Positions 25,216-33,553 are shown, counted from the first letter of the stretch. The stretch: DNA of 37,426 bases from Candidatus Bathycorpusculum sp. (GCA_009781395.1 WQYG01000007.1:1-37426), one strand, 5' to 3'. The notes: generated from the letters alone by a model not told the origin. Numbers and translations: made by a program.

Positions 25216-25632
25216 ATGGAAAACTGTGCTAAATGTGGAAAAGAACTCTTGTGGAACGAAAAGAAAATGGTTTTTTGGAACAAACAATTACAGAAAGGCT
25301 ACATCAAATGGATGGTCCCAGGATTCCAATTTGGCAAGAAAAAAGAATTTCCCGAATACACAGGAAAAAAATTGTGCCAAGACTGTGCTATTGACGTTTT
25401 CGAAAAAGCCATGGCCCAACCACCCACCACAATACCAATTGAAGGAGAAGACTTTGCTGACCTGAAAAAATCTCTCACAGAAAACGGCATAATAGTATCA
25501 GCATTTAATTGTTCAAAATGCGATAAAATGAACGATATACCAGAAACAGGCAAACTGTTAATCTGTAAACACTGCGGCAACCCAATAAAACCAAAAGACA
25601 TCTACACAAAAATCAAAGAAATAACAAAATAA
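25216..25632 (+). CDS. Hypothetical zinc-ribbon protein
   Basis: About 138 residues with four C-x2-C pairs: CAKC near the N-terminus, CQDC near residue 57, CSKC near 99 and CKHC near 115, enough for two zinc-binding ribbons. A long frame begins at a TTG at 25156, but the ATG at 25216 has AAAGGG 6 nt upstream and puts the first Cys pair at the start, as usual. I do not recognise a specific family. It may be read with the aromatic operon (97 nt after the dehydrogenase) or separately. Confidence 0.65.
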   Translation: MENCAKCGKELLWNEKKMVFWNKQLQKGYIKWMVPGFQFGKKKEFPEYTGKKLCQDCAIDVFEKAMAQPPTTIPIEGEDFADLKKSLTENGIIVSAFNCSKCDKMNDIPETGKLLICKHCGNPIKPKDIYTKIKEITK

Positions 25633-25703
25633 TCACACTCTTAAAAGTGAAAATAACAAGCAGATAAGCGCCGATAAAAACTAGTTAACTTGATGGAGAC
25701 ATG

Positions 25704-25747
25704 AAAAGCAGATTTCAACGTCACTTTTCGGTGTTTCTTCTGCTTTT
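25704..25747. terminator. Bidirectional terminator between convergent aromatic and leu/pheA operons
   Basis: AAAAGCAGA (25704-25712) pairs perfectly with TCTGCTTTT (25739-25747), nine base pairs, with a smaller CAC/GTG pairing inside the loop, followed by T-rich sequence on the plus strand. It sits between the + strand zinc-ribbon gene and the - strand pheA, where a terminator is expected. Confidence 0.6.
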
Positions 25748-25880
25748 TACTGTTTTTGTTCCATAACGTGTTTATGTGCTAATGCTGTAAAAGAGTAAAG
25801 TTTGTGTTTTTAAGGTGTTATTATTATTTGGCGTTTTTTTAGATATTTTGATTATCGTAGGTATAAAACTCGGGAACAGG

Positions 25881-26693
25881 TTAGATGATTCGTGGATATG
25901 AGCCTAGGATTTTTGTGAATGTTGTGTGTTTTTGTAGTGCTTGTATGGCTTCTGTGCAGCGTTTTTCTGTTTGGTGTCCTTCGATGTCTATGTAAAAGTT
26001 GTATTGCCAGGGGGTGGTTTTTGTTGGGCGGGATTCTATGCGTGTTAGGTTAATGTTTCTTGAGGCGAATTCGCCTATGGCGTTGTGTAGTGTTCCGGGG
26101 GTGTGTTTGGCTGAGAATATGATGCTTGTTTTGTCGTCTCCTGTTGGGGGGGCGTCTTTGTGGGAGAGTACTAGGAAGCGGGTGTAGTTTGAGGGGTTAT
26201 CTGCGATGTTGTGGGCGATTATTTTCATGTTGTAGAGGTCGGCGGCTTTTTCGCTGGCTATGGCGGCGGCGTTGGGTAGTTGTTTTTCTTTGATTATTTT
26301 TACGCTGCCTGCGGTGTCGTATGTTGGGGTGGTTTCCCATTTGTGTTTTTCTATATAGTTTCGGCATTGGCCTAAGGCTTGGGGGTGGGAGTGTATGGTT
26401 TTTATGTCTTCAAAGTTTGTTTGGGGGTTTGTGATTAGGACGTGTGCTAGTTTGACTGCGACTTCTCCGCATACTTTTAGGTCATAGTTTAGGAAGAGGT
26501 CATAGTTTTGGTTGATGCTGCCTTCAATAGAGTTTTCTATGGGTACAACGCCGTTTGGTGCGTTGTTGGTTTTTACGGATTCGAAGACGTCTTTGAAGTT
26601 TTTGCAGGGTACTGGTTCTATGGTGTTGCCGAAGAATTTGTAGACGGCCATTTCGCTGTAGGCGCCGGTTTCGCCTTGATAGGTTACTTTCAT
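25881..26693 (-). CDS. pheA: Prephenate dehydratase
   Basis: 270 residues. Periplasmic-binding-like catalytic domain: YQGETGAYSEMAVYKFFG, GVVPIENSIEGSINQNYDLF, and NYTRFLVLS containing the catalytic Thr; C-terminal ACT domain with GTLHNAIGEFASRNINLTRI and ESRP, the phenylalanine-binding type, so feedback by Phe is expected. It overlaps leuA by 4 nt (ATGA) and is the last gene of the ilv-leu operon, away from the other aromatic genes, which face it from the opposite strand. Confidence 0.93.
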   Translation of the reverse strand: MKVTYQGETGAYSEMAVYKFFGNTIEPVPCKNFKDVFESVKTNNAPNGVVPIENSIEGSINQNYDLFLNYDLKVCGEVAVKLAHVLITNPQTNFEDIKTIHSHPQALGQCRNYIEKHKWETTPTYDTAGSVKIIKEKQLPNAAAIASEKAADLYNMKIIAHNIADNPSNYTRFLVLSHKDAPPTGDDKTSIIFSAKHTPGTLHNAIGEFASRNINLTRIESRPTKTTPWQYNFYIDIEGHQTEKRCTEAIQALQKHTTFTKILGSYPRII

Positions 26694-28231
26694 TGTTTTT
26701 TGCCTTGACTACTATTATTGTTGTTGCTGCGGCGGTTTTTTAGTAAGCATTTGTTTATGCCGTTTATCATGGCTTCAACTGAGGCCATAACGATGTCTTC
26801 GCGTGTGGCGCGGGCGCTAACGATGTTGCCTTTTTCGTCTTCCACTTTGACTACTACTTCGGCAACTGCGTTGGATCCGCCAGTGATGGCTTCAAGGCGG
26901 TATTCGCTTAGTTTAATTTTTTCTAGGTTGCCGGTTAGTTTTTGGATGGCTTTTAATACTGCATCGACGGGGCCTACGCCTGTTTCTGCTGCTACATACT
27001 CTTTGCCGTCTAATGTTAAGCGTACTGAAGCTGTTGGGAGGACTTTGATGCCTGTAACAACTGCTAGGTCGCATAGGTCAACGATTTTTTCATCACCGAT
27101 TACTTGGCCCATGACTGCGGATGTTAAAGATATTAGGTCAGCGTCTGTTACTGATTTGCCTTTGTCGCCTAATTCTTTGACTCGTTGAACAATTTCTGTT
27201 AATTGGGTGTTGTTTGGGTGGATTCCTATTTCGTTTAGTTCGGCTTGTATGCCACGTGTTCCGGCTAGTTTTCCGGCAACTAGTTTGCGTGTTCTGCCGA
27301 CTATCTCGGGACTTATGGGTTCAAATGTTAGGGGTTGTTCGGTTACACCTCTGGTGTGTATGCCTGATTCGTGGGCAAATGCGTTTTCGCCTACTATGGC
27401 TTTGTTGACTTGTACTGAAACGCCGCTTAAGGAGGAAACTAGGCGGCTGGTGCTGTATAGTAGGCGTGTGTTTATGTTTGTCTTGTAGCCGTAAACTACA
27501 TGTAGTGTAGTGATTACTTCTTCTAAGGCGGCGTTGCCTGCGCGTTCGCCTAATCCGTTGACGGCAACGTGTACTTGGTCGGCGCCTGCTTCAACTGCTG
27601 CAAGGCTGTTGGCAACGGCTAATCCAAAGTCGTCATGGCAGTGAACGCTTATTGGAACTTTAATTATGGTTTTTAGGTTTTTGAATAATTCAAAAGTTGT
27701 TTTAGGGATCATGCAGCCGACGGTGTCGGGGATGTTTAAGCTGTCCATGCCTGCATCTTGGGCTGCTTGGCAGATTTGATGAAGGAAAGGTGTTTCGGTG
27801 CGTGTGGCGTCCATGGGAGAGAATTCACATTTGGCACCGTGATCTTTGATGTATTGAATTGATTCAACTGTTGAGGATAAAACTTGTTGGGGGGTCATGT
27901 TTACGGCATATTTCATCTGTATAGGGGAGGAGGGGATGAATATGTGGATTAGGTCTACGTTGCAGTCTAAAGCTGCGTCGATGTCTTTTTTTGTGCATCT
28001 AGATAATGCGCAGATTTGTGAGTTTAAGCCTAATTGTTTTATTTCTTTTACGACTTTGCGTTCGCCCTCAGAGCTGCTGGGGAAGCCTGCTTCGATAACG
28101 TCTACGCCTAGGTTGTTTAGTTGTTGGGCGATTTCGATTTTGTCGTCTAAAGTTAGAGAGACACCTGGAGTTTGTTCTCCGTCACGTAGGGTGGTGTCTA
28201 AAATTTTTATGCTTCGGGGAGTTTGGGTCAT
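26690..28231 (-). CDS. leuA: 2-isopropylmalate synthase (LeuA/CimA family)
   Basis: 513 residues: catalytic TIM barrel with [14 protein letters not shown] (R16, D17) and [16 protein letters not shown], the helical subdomain with [14 protein letters not shown], and a C-terminal allosteric domain from about residue 385. Context with leuCDB supports 2-isopropylmalate synthase with leucine feedback. Citramalate synthase of the same length is a possible alternative; homocitrate synthases usually lack the C-terminal domain. The last 20 residues are Asn/Lys/Arg-rich. It starts 4 nt after leuB. Confidence 0.87.
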   Translation of the reverse strand: MTQTPRSIKILDTTLRDGEQTPGVSLTLDDKIEIAQQLNNLGVDVIEAGFPSSSEGERKVVKEIKQLGLNSQICALSRCTKKDIDAALDCNVDLIHIFIPSSPIQMKYAVNMTPQQVLSSTVESIQYIKDHGAKCEFSPMDATRTETPFLHQICQAAQDAGMDSLNIPDTVGCMIPKTTFELFKNLKTIIKVPISVHCHDDFGLAVANSLAAVEAGADQVHVAVNGLGERAGNAALEEVITTLHVVYGYKTNINTRLLYSTSRLVSSLSGVSVQVNKAIVGENAFAHESGIHTRGVTEQPLTFEPISPEIVGRTRKLVAGKLAGTRGIQAELNEIGIHPNNTQLTEIVQRVKELGDKGKSVTDADLISLTSAVMGQVIGDEKIVDLCDLAVVTGIKVLPTASVRLTLDGKEYVAAETGVGPVDAVLKAIQKLTGNLEKIKLSEYRLEAITGGSNAVAEVVVKVEDEKGNIVSARATREDIVMASVEAMINGINKCLLKNRRSNNNNSSQGKKQ

Positions 28232-28235
28232 GTTT

Positions 28236-29270
28236 TCACGGGCTTAAATTTTGTATGGCTGTAGCGATGGCTTGGGCCATTTGTTGTGTGGAGACGTTGC
28301 CGCCTAAGTCTGGAACGGTTATGCCGTTAATCAAAGTTTGTATTGTGGCTTTTTCGATGGCTTTAGCAGCTTTTAGGCATTTGGGATCGTTGTATTGTTC
28401 GCCTATCCAGTCTAGCATCATTTTGGCAGATAGGATCATGGATATGGGGTTTGCTATTTGTTTGCCGGCTATGTCGGGGGCTGAGCCGTGTATGGGTTCG
28501 AATAGTGCAAAGTTGTTGCCAATGTTTGCGCCGGGAGCCATGCCTAAACCGCCGATTAGTTGGGCGGCTTCATCTGATAAGATGTCTCCAAACATGTTGC
28601 AGGTGCAGAGTACGTCAAAGTCTTGGGGGGTTCGAATTAGGTGCATTGTTGCGGCGTCAACGTACATTTCGTTGTATTGGATGTTGGGATAGTTTTTGGC
28701 TGTTTCTTGGCATACACGTTTGAAAAGGCCGTCGGTTATGCGCATGACATTTGCTTTATGTATGGCGGTGACTTTCTTTTTTGGGCGTGACATTGCGGTT
28801 TCAAAGGCACGTTTTGCAATACGTTCACAGTTTTTACGTGTGATTACTCGTAAACATATTGTAGTGTCGTTGCCTATGCTGTATTCTAAGCCTTTATAGA
28901 CATCTTCAGTGTTTTCTCGTACAAAAATCATGTCTATGTCAGGGTGAGCAACTGGCGCGTTTGGAAACGCCTTTATGGGGCGTACGTTTGCATATAGGTC
29001 AAATAGTAAACGTAGTCTAACTATGACGTCGGCGGCGGTTTCGCCTACAGGTCCTTTTAGGCAGGCGTGGGATTCACGGATGATTTTTAGGCTGCTCTCA
29101 GGCAGGGCAACGCCTGTTTTTTTGAATACCTCATCACCTGCTTCAGCAGGAACTATGTTAAGAGTTATATCAAAGTTTTCTTGAACTACTTTTAGGATTT
29201 TTAGGGTTGCCTCTGTTAATTCTGGACCTATACCGTCTCCAGGCATTAGGGCTATTTTGTATTCGGTCAT
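28236..29270 (-). CDS. leuB: 3-isopropylmalate dehydrogenase family (leuB or homoisocitrate type)
   Basis: 344 residues, beta-decarboxylating dehydrogenase: MPGDGIGPELTE, the substrate-binding stretch RLRLLFDLYANVRPIK, RENTEDVY, the Lys in IHKANVMRITDG, CNMFGDILSDEA and EPIHGSAPDIAGK. The order leuC-leuD-leuB-leuA makes isopropylmalate the expected substrate. NTED-Y is more like homoisocitrate/isocitrate enzymes than the Thr-Gly-Gly of bacterial LeuB, so wider specificity, including the aminoadipate route to lysine, is possible. Overlaps leuD by 4 nt. Confidence 0.85.
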   Translation of the reverse strand: MTEYKIALMPGDGIGPELTEATLKILKVVQENFDITLNIVPAEAGDEVFKKTGVALPESSLKIIRESHACLKGPVGETAADVIVRLRLLFDLYANVRPIKAFPNAPVAHPDIDMIFVRENTEDVYKGLEYSIGNDTTICLRVITRKNCERIAKRAFETAMSRPKKKVTAIHKANVMRITDGLFKRVCQETAKNYPNIQYNEMYVDAATMHLIRTPQDFDVLCTCNMFGDILSDEAAQLIGGLGMAPGANIGNNFALFEPIHGSAPDIAGKQIANPISMILSAKMMLDWIGEQYNDPKCLKAAKAIEKATIQTLINGITVPDLGGNVSTQQMAQAIATAIQNLSP

Positions 29271-29779
29271 GTCTTGTTCAGCCTTTTGCGTAAATTCTCA
29301 ATTAAGCCTCCGTCCGTTAAAATTTCCATGATGAACGGGGGCAAGTTTGTGCCTTGCAGGACTATATTGTTAGTAGTATCAGATAGATTTGTGATTTGTC
29401 CTGTTTCTAAATCTACGGAAAGCTCATCACCTGTTTTTGCTGCATCAGAGATGCCAGAGCATTCAATGACGGGTAACCCTATGTTTATGGCATTGCGGTA
29501 AAATATGCGTGCAAAGGTTTCGGCTATGACACATTTTACGCCAGCATACTTTAAGGCTATAGGAGCTTGTTCTCTGCTTGAGCCACAACCAAAGTTTTTA
29601 CCGCCGACTAGGATTATGCCGTTTTTTGCTTTGTTGACAAATTCTGTGTCTAAACTTTCCAGTGCGTGTTTGCCTAATTCGTAGGGGTCAACTATTATAA
29701 GGTATTTTCCCGGCAAGATGACATCGGTGTCGATGTTGTTTCCGAATTTTATGGTGGGGGCTTTAATTTTGGATTCCAT
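29267..29779 (-). CDS. leuD: 3-isopropylmalate/homoaconitate dehydratase small subunit
   Basis: 170 residues, the short archaeal form. Swivel-domain motif GKNFGCGSSREQAPIALKY and FARIFYRNAINIGLPVIEC. The specificity loop after the first strand reads YLII, neither YLRT typical of isopropylmalate isomerases nor YLVY reported for methanogen homoaconitase (recalled from work on the Methanocaldococcus small subunits). ATG shares a base with the leuC stop (TAATG). Confidence 0.9.
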   Translation of the reverse strand: MESKIKAPTIKFGNNIDTDVILPGKYLIIVDPYELGKHALESLDTEFVNKAKNGIILVGGKNFGCGSSREQAPIALKYAGVKCVIAETFARIFYRNAINIGLPVIECSGISDAAKTGDELSVDLETGQITNLSDTTNNIVLQGTNLPPFIMEILTDGGLIENLRKRLNKT

Positions 29780-31047
29780 TATTGTTTTGCCTCCAAGTTT
29801 GTGGGGTTTGTGATTTTGCCTGTTATGGCTGAGGCTGCAACAACGGCGGGTGAGGCTAAATAGACGTTGGCTTGAGTGCTGCCCATTCGGCCGATAAAGT
29901 TGCGATTACTGGTGCTTATGCATGTTTCTCCTGCGGCTAATAGTCCAATGTGGCCTCCTAGGCAGGGACCACAGGCTGAGCCGCAAACAATTGCGCCTGC
30001 GTCTGTAAAGATTTCAGTTAAACCTTCAACTAGGGCTTGTTTGTAGACTTCTTGAGAAGCGGGAATTATCAAGGCTCGAACGGTGTCTTTGATTTTTTTG
30101 CCTTTTAATATTTGTGCAGCTAAGCGTAGGTCTTCTAAACGTCCGTTAGTACATGAGCCTATGAATGCTTGATCAACGGGTACTTCACCGATTTCGGATA
30201 CGGGTTTAACGTTGTCAACAGAGGCGGGGCAGGCGATTTGGGGTTCCATTTTTGAAACATTAAATTCTAAAGTGTTTTCGTATTGAGCGTCTTTGTCGCT
30301 TTTTAGAGCTGTAAAGTCAGGTAGGTTTTTGATGCGTTCTTGTAGGTATTCTTTTGTTATGTTATCGGGTTCGATTATGCCGTTTTTGGCGCCCATTTCA
30401 ACTGCCATGTTGCACAGGGTCATTCGGCTGGCTATACTCATTTCATGTATAGTTGGTCCGGTGAATTCTGTGCTTTTGTATATGGCGCCATCAACGCCTA
30501 ATTTACCAATTATATTTAGAACTAAATCTTTTGAGGTGACGTATTTGTTAAATTTTCCGTTAACATTTATTTTGATGGTGGGGGGTATTTTGAACCAGAT
30601 TTTTCCGGTTGTCATGACTGCGGCGGCTTCTGTTGAGCCTATGCCTGTGGAGAAAGCGCCAAATGCGCCATAAGTGCATGTGTGGGAGTCGGAGCCTACG
30701 ATGACTGTGCCGGGAGATACATGTCCTTGTTCGGGCATGACTTGGTGGCAAACGCCTCCTCGGCCTACGTCGTAGATGCGTAGTTTTTGTTCTTTGGCAA
30801 ATTGGCGCATTGTTTTGTGAAGTTCAGCTGCTTTAATGGATTCAGCAGGGATTTGGTGGTCTAAAATTACGACTATTTTTTGGTTGTCCCAAACTTTTTC
30901 TGCGCCGATTTTTTTGAATGCTTCTACAGCTAAAGGTCCGGTTAAATCGTGGGTCATCAACATGTCAACGTTGGCATCCACAATTTCTCCAGGTGTGACT
31001 GTTTTTTTGTTGGATGCTTTAGCTAAGATTTTTTCGGTAATGTTCAT
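29779..31047 (-). CDS. leuC: 3-isopropylmalate/homoaconitate dehydratase large subunit
   Basis: 422 residues, aconitase superfamily, archaeal length. 4Fe-4S ligands C299 (GSCTNGR), C359 and C362 (ACGPC); VIVGSDSHTCTYGAFGAF and SNRNFIGRMGS are also present. Isomerises 2- to 3-isopropylmalate with LeuD. The ATG follows GGAAAGGAA. Unlike the other genes of this operon it is separated from its upstream neighbour by 131 nt, which hold a leucine-rich short ORF and a hairpin. Confidence 0.92.
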   Translation of the reverse strand: MNITEKILAKASNKKTVTPGEIVDANVDMLMTHDLTGPLAVEAFKKIGAEKVWDNQKIVVILDHQIPAESIKAAELHKTMRQFAKEQKLRIYDVGRGGVCHQVMPEQGHVSPGTVIVGSDSHTCTYGAFGAFSTGIGSTEAAAVMTTGKIWFKIPPTIKINVNGKFNKYVTSKDLVLNIIGKLGVDGAIYKSTEFTGPTIHEMSIASRMTLCNMAVEMGAKNGIIEPDNITKEYLQERIKNLPDFTALKSDKDAQYENTLEFNVSKMEPQIACPASVDNVKPVSEIGEVPVDQAFIGSCTNGRLEDLRLAAQILKGKKIKDTVRALIIPASQEVYKQALVEGLTEIFTDAGAIVCGSACGPCLGGHIGLLAAGETCISTSNRNFIGRMGSTQANVYLASPAVVAASAITGKITNPTNLEAKQ

Positions 31048-31083
31048 GTTTTTCCTTTCCTATTACTATTTTGTTATTGTTAT

Positions 31084-31110
31084 TAAGTAACTGTGTCTAA
31101 AGGTTACTTA
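31084..31110 (-). promoter_or_regulatory. Perfect hairpin starting at the stop codon of the Leu-rich leader ORF
   Basis: TAAGTAAC pairs with GTTACTTA, eight perfect base pairs around an 11-nt loop. On the minus strand the 5' arm begins with the TAA stop of the 15-codon ORF. The 3' arm ends 36 nt before the leuC ATG. The downstream sequence is A-rich rather than U-rich, so this is not a classical terminator; translation control or factor-dependent termination is more likely. Confidence 0.6.
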
Positions 31111-31155
31111 TGGATGGTTCAAATTTGAAAGGGGGAGAGTGTTAAGCCTTTCCAT
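31108..31155 (-). CDS. Leucine-rich leader peptide inside the ilv-leu operon
   Basis: 15 codons: MERLNTLPLSNLNHP, with four Leu (CTT, CTC, CTT, TTG). It begins 23 nt after the ilvH stop, with a purine-rich GAAGAAGAG about 9 nt before the ATG, and ends exactly where an 8-bp hairpin begins. The next gene, leuC, starts the leucine-specific part of the operon. By analogy with bacterial leuL it could sense charged Leu-tRNA and set leuCDBA-pheA expression apart from ilvBH. Four Leu in 15 residues alone is weak evidence; position and the matching layout of two other leaders carry the case. Confidence 0.55.
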   Translation of the reverse strand: MERLNTLPLSNLNHP

Positions 31156-31178
31156 GTAGTAAATCTCTTCTTCTTTTG

Positions 31179-31691
31179 TTACTCGTCTATTTTGATGGCT
31201 TTGGCTCCTCGTGCTAGGGCGGTTATGCCTGTTCTGGCAAGTTCAAGTACGCCAAAGGTTTTCATCAAGTTTATGAAGGCATCGATTTTGTCAGGTCCGC
31301 CGGTGATTTCAACTGTTAGGCTATCGTTTGAGATGTCAATTATTCTGCTGCGGAAGACTTTGACAAAGTTTATTACGTCAGAGCGTATTTTGGAGTCAGT
31401 GATTTCAACTTTGATAAGGGCTATTTCGCGCATAACAAAGTTGCCTGATTCTAATTCTTCAACTTTTAGAACATCGATTTGTTTGGCAACTTGTTTGACT
31501 ACTTGGTCAAGGGTTTTTTCGTCTGCGTTTACTGTAATGGTCATACGTGCGATGTCTTTTTGTTGTGTTGCGCCTACGGTTATGCTTTCGATGTTAAAGT
31601 TTCGTCGTCTAATCAGGTTAGAGATAGAGTGCAGTACACCTGGTTTGTTTTCAACTAGGACAGATATGATTTTAGTTTTTCCAGTTTCCAT
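31179..31691 (-). CDS. ilvH: Acetolactate synthase small (regulatory) subunit
   Basis: 170 residues, N-terminal ACT domain (ISVLVENKPGVLHSISNLIR, RRNFNIESITVG) plus the C-terminal IlvH domain (EIALIKVEI, ITGGPDKIDAFINLMK). It confers feedback, usually by valine, on IlvB. Its ATG and the ilvB stop share a base. Expressed from the leader promoter upstream of ilvB. Confidence 0.93.
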   Translation of the reverse strand: METGKTKIISVLVENKPGVLHSISNLIRRRNFNIESITVGATQQKDIARMTITVNADEKTLDQVVKQVAKQIDVLKVEELESGNFVMREIALIKVEITDSKIRSDVINFVKVFRSRIIDISNDSLTVEITGGPDKIDAFINLMKTFGVLELARTGITALARGAKAIKIDE

Positions 31692-33403
31692 TAATAGTCA
31701 CCTTTTTGTTGGGGTAATCCGCATCCTGGAGGTACAAAGGGTACCACATCAGTTTCTGAGCCAATAGGCACATCAATTACTGTTGTAACCTTACTATCCA
31801 TGGCGGTTTTGATTGCTTTTCTAAATTCATCAATTGAAGATACACGAGTACCTTGTGCACCGTAGGCTTCAGCTAGTTTGACAAAGTTGGGTGTTTTGCC
31901 CAAGTTAATGGCGTTATAGCGTCGGCCATAGAGTGTTCGTTGCCATTGAGCAACCATACCTAACACACTATTATTTAGCACCAATACAATTACAGGAATG
32001 TCTTCCATAACGCTGCAGGCTAATTCTTGTTCAGACATTATAAAGCTGCCATCCCCTGCTATGTCAATAACTATGCGGTCAGGGCAGGCGACTTTGGCGC
32101 CGATTGCGGCTGGAAAACCAAAGCCCATTGTTCCAAGTCCGCCAGAGCTTATAAAAGTTCGTGGCTGCAGGGTTTGCATGTAGAGTGCAGACCACATTTG
32201 ATTTTGCCCAACTTCTGTTGTAACAATACCGCTTGGGGGTAATAGTTTGCGTAGTTCGGATAGTAAGGCTTTTGGAACTAGGTCGCGGGGGTTTTCTTTT
32301 AGCAGAGGGCTTAGTTGTTCTTTTATTTCTTTAACTTTGTTTGTCCAAGCTTTATTTTCGCCTTTTCTTAGTTTTTCTGAAGTGGCGGTTAGTAACATGT
32401 TGAGAGAAGCTTTGGCATCTGCAATAATAGCTAAGTCTACCTCTATGTTTTTGTTGATTTCTGCGGCGTCCACATCTATTTGGATTTTTTTGGCGTCTTT
32501 TGCAAAAGTGTCCAAGTTGGTGGTTGCGCGGTCAGAGAGTCGTGTTCCTATTGCCAGTAGAACGTCGGCTTCGCCGATTAGTCGGTTAGCTGCAGGGTTG
32601 CCGTGCATGCCTATGCAGCCTAAGGATAGGGGATGGTTTTCTGGGAAGGCGCCTTTACCCATGAAAGTAGTTGTAACGGGAGCCATTAATAGGTCAGACA
32701 TTTTGACGGCTTGGTCAGCTGCGTCTGCTAATATGACTCCGCCTCCAACTAGGAGTATGGGGCGTTCGGCTTTTGTTAAAAGTTCGGCGGCTTGGCTGAT
32801 TTTAGCTGGGTCGGGGGGTTGTGGTAGTCTGTAGCTTCTGATGTTGGGTTTGTCTGTGAATTCGACGTCGGTAATGTTTGATTGTATGTTTTTGGGTAAA
32901 TCAATTAATACTGGGCCAGGTCTGCCGGTGGTTGCGATGTGGAAGGCGTTGGTGACCATTTGGGGGATTTCTGTAACTGATTGGGGTTGATAATTGTATT
33001 TGGTGATTGCTGTTGTTATACCTAGTATGTCTGCTTCTTGGAAGGCGTCTCGGCCTATCATGTAGCTTGAGTTAATGCCGCAGGTGGGAATTTGGCCTGT
33101 TAGGGCGATTATGGGGCTTGAGTCCATGTAGGCGTTTGCGATGCCTGTTACTAGGTTTGTGGCTCCTGGTCCGCTGGTTGCCATGCATACGCCGGCGCGG
33201 CCGCTGGCTCTTGCGTAGCCTTCTGCTTCATGTGCAGCGCATTGTTCGTGTCGTGCTAGGATGTGGCGGATTTTTTTGTTGTCGTAGAGGGCGTCGTATA
33301 CGGGAAGGATGGCGCCGCCTAAGATTCCAAAGATTGTATCAACCTTTTGTCGTTCAAGAGATTCTAAAAGTGCTTGTGCACCAGACATTTTTGGCATATT
33401 CAA
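31691..33403 (-). CDS. ilvB: Acetolactate synthase large (catalytic) subunit
   Basis: 570 residues, ThDP-dependent: ARHEQCAAHEAEGYARASG (catalytic Glu), FAD-region GDGSFIMSEQELA with downstream NNSVLGMVAQWQR (ThDP/Mg motif), and PVLIDLPKNIQ. Makes acetolactate/acetohydroxybutyrate for Val, Leu and Ile. Start: TTG at 33403 lies 6 nt after AGGAG; an ATG at 33397 (12 nt spacing) is the alternative and changes only two residues. No ilvC, ilvD or ilvE is in the window. Confidence 0.94.
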   Translation of the reverse strand: MNMPKMSGAQALLESLERQKVDTIFGILGGAILPVYDALYDNKKIRHILARHEQCAAHEAEGYARASGRAGVCMATSGPGATNLVTGIANAYMDSSPIIALTGQIPTCGINSSYMIGRDAFQEADILGITTAITKYNYQPQSVTEIPQMVTNAFHIATTGRPGPVLIDLPKNIQSNITDVEFTDKPNIRSYRLPQPPDPAKISQAAELLTKAERPILLVGGGVILADAADQAVKMSDLLMAPVTTTFMGKGAFPENHPLSLGCIGMHGNPAANRLIGEADVLLAIGTRLSDRATTNLDTFAKDAKKIQIDVDAAEINKNIEVDLAIIADAKASLNMLLTATSEKLRKGENKAWTNKVKEIKEQLSPLLKENPRDLVPKALLSELRKLLPPSGIVTTEVGQNQMWSALYMQTLQPRTFISSGGLGTMGFGFPAAIGAKVACPDRIVIDIAGDGSFIMSEQELACSVMEDIPVIVLVLNNSVLGMVAQWQRTLYGRRYNAINLGKTPNFVKLAEAYGAQGTRVSSIDEFRKAIKTAMDSKVTTVIDVPIGSETDVVPFVPPGCGLPQQKGDY

Positions 33404-33439
33404 CTTTGTCTCCTATTTGTTAGATTGACGTTTAGACTG

Positions 33440-33503
33440 ATGGTTATGTAAAAGTTATTTGAAAACCATGTGAAGGCAAGTTTAGAGATTACTCTGGGAG
33501 AAT
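33440..33503 (-). promoter_or_regulatory. Structured leader between the Val-Leu-Ile-Leu ORF and ilvB
   Basis: Three pairings on the minus strand. (a) A small stem (33488-33503) with 6 bp, a 1-nt bulge and a CCA loop, whose first base is the last base of the leader stop codon. (b) TGGGA in the leader ORF (33525-33529) with TCCCA (33495-33499), which excludes (a). (c) A downstream 6-bp stem, ATGGTT and AACCAT (33464-33469 with 33440-33445). Each is short and AT-rich, so their stability is uncertain. Confidence 0.4.
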
Positions 33504-33553
33504 TATAGAATAAGTACCCGACGATCCCAACTATTGAGGTGACAATTCCTCAT
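33503..33553 (-). CDS. Branched-chain leader peptide of the ilv-leu operon
   Basis: 16 codons: MRNCHLNSWDRRVLIL, ending Val-Leu-Ile-Leu (GTA CTT ATT CTA) directly before TAA. It lies 100 nt upstream of ilvB, whose product starts Val, Leu and Ile synthesis. The ATG has AAAGAGG about 8-10 nt upstream and follows a TATA-like box by about 43 nt, so it would be the first ORF of the transcript. The four regulatory codons sit at the very end of the ORF and a small hairpin starts at the stop. It parallels bacterial ilvL/ivbL leaders. Whether it is translated is unknown. Confidence 0.68.
   Translation of the reverse strand: MRNCHLNSWDRRVLIL

Noticed and set aside
25701-25766. Phe-rich 21-codon ORF after the zinc-ribbon gene (+)
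   Set aside because: It lies in the terminator stem between convergent genes, with no biosynthetic gene downstream on its strand and a ribosome-binding-like GGAG only 2 nt from the ATG; probably chance.
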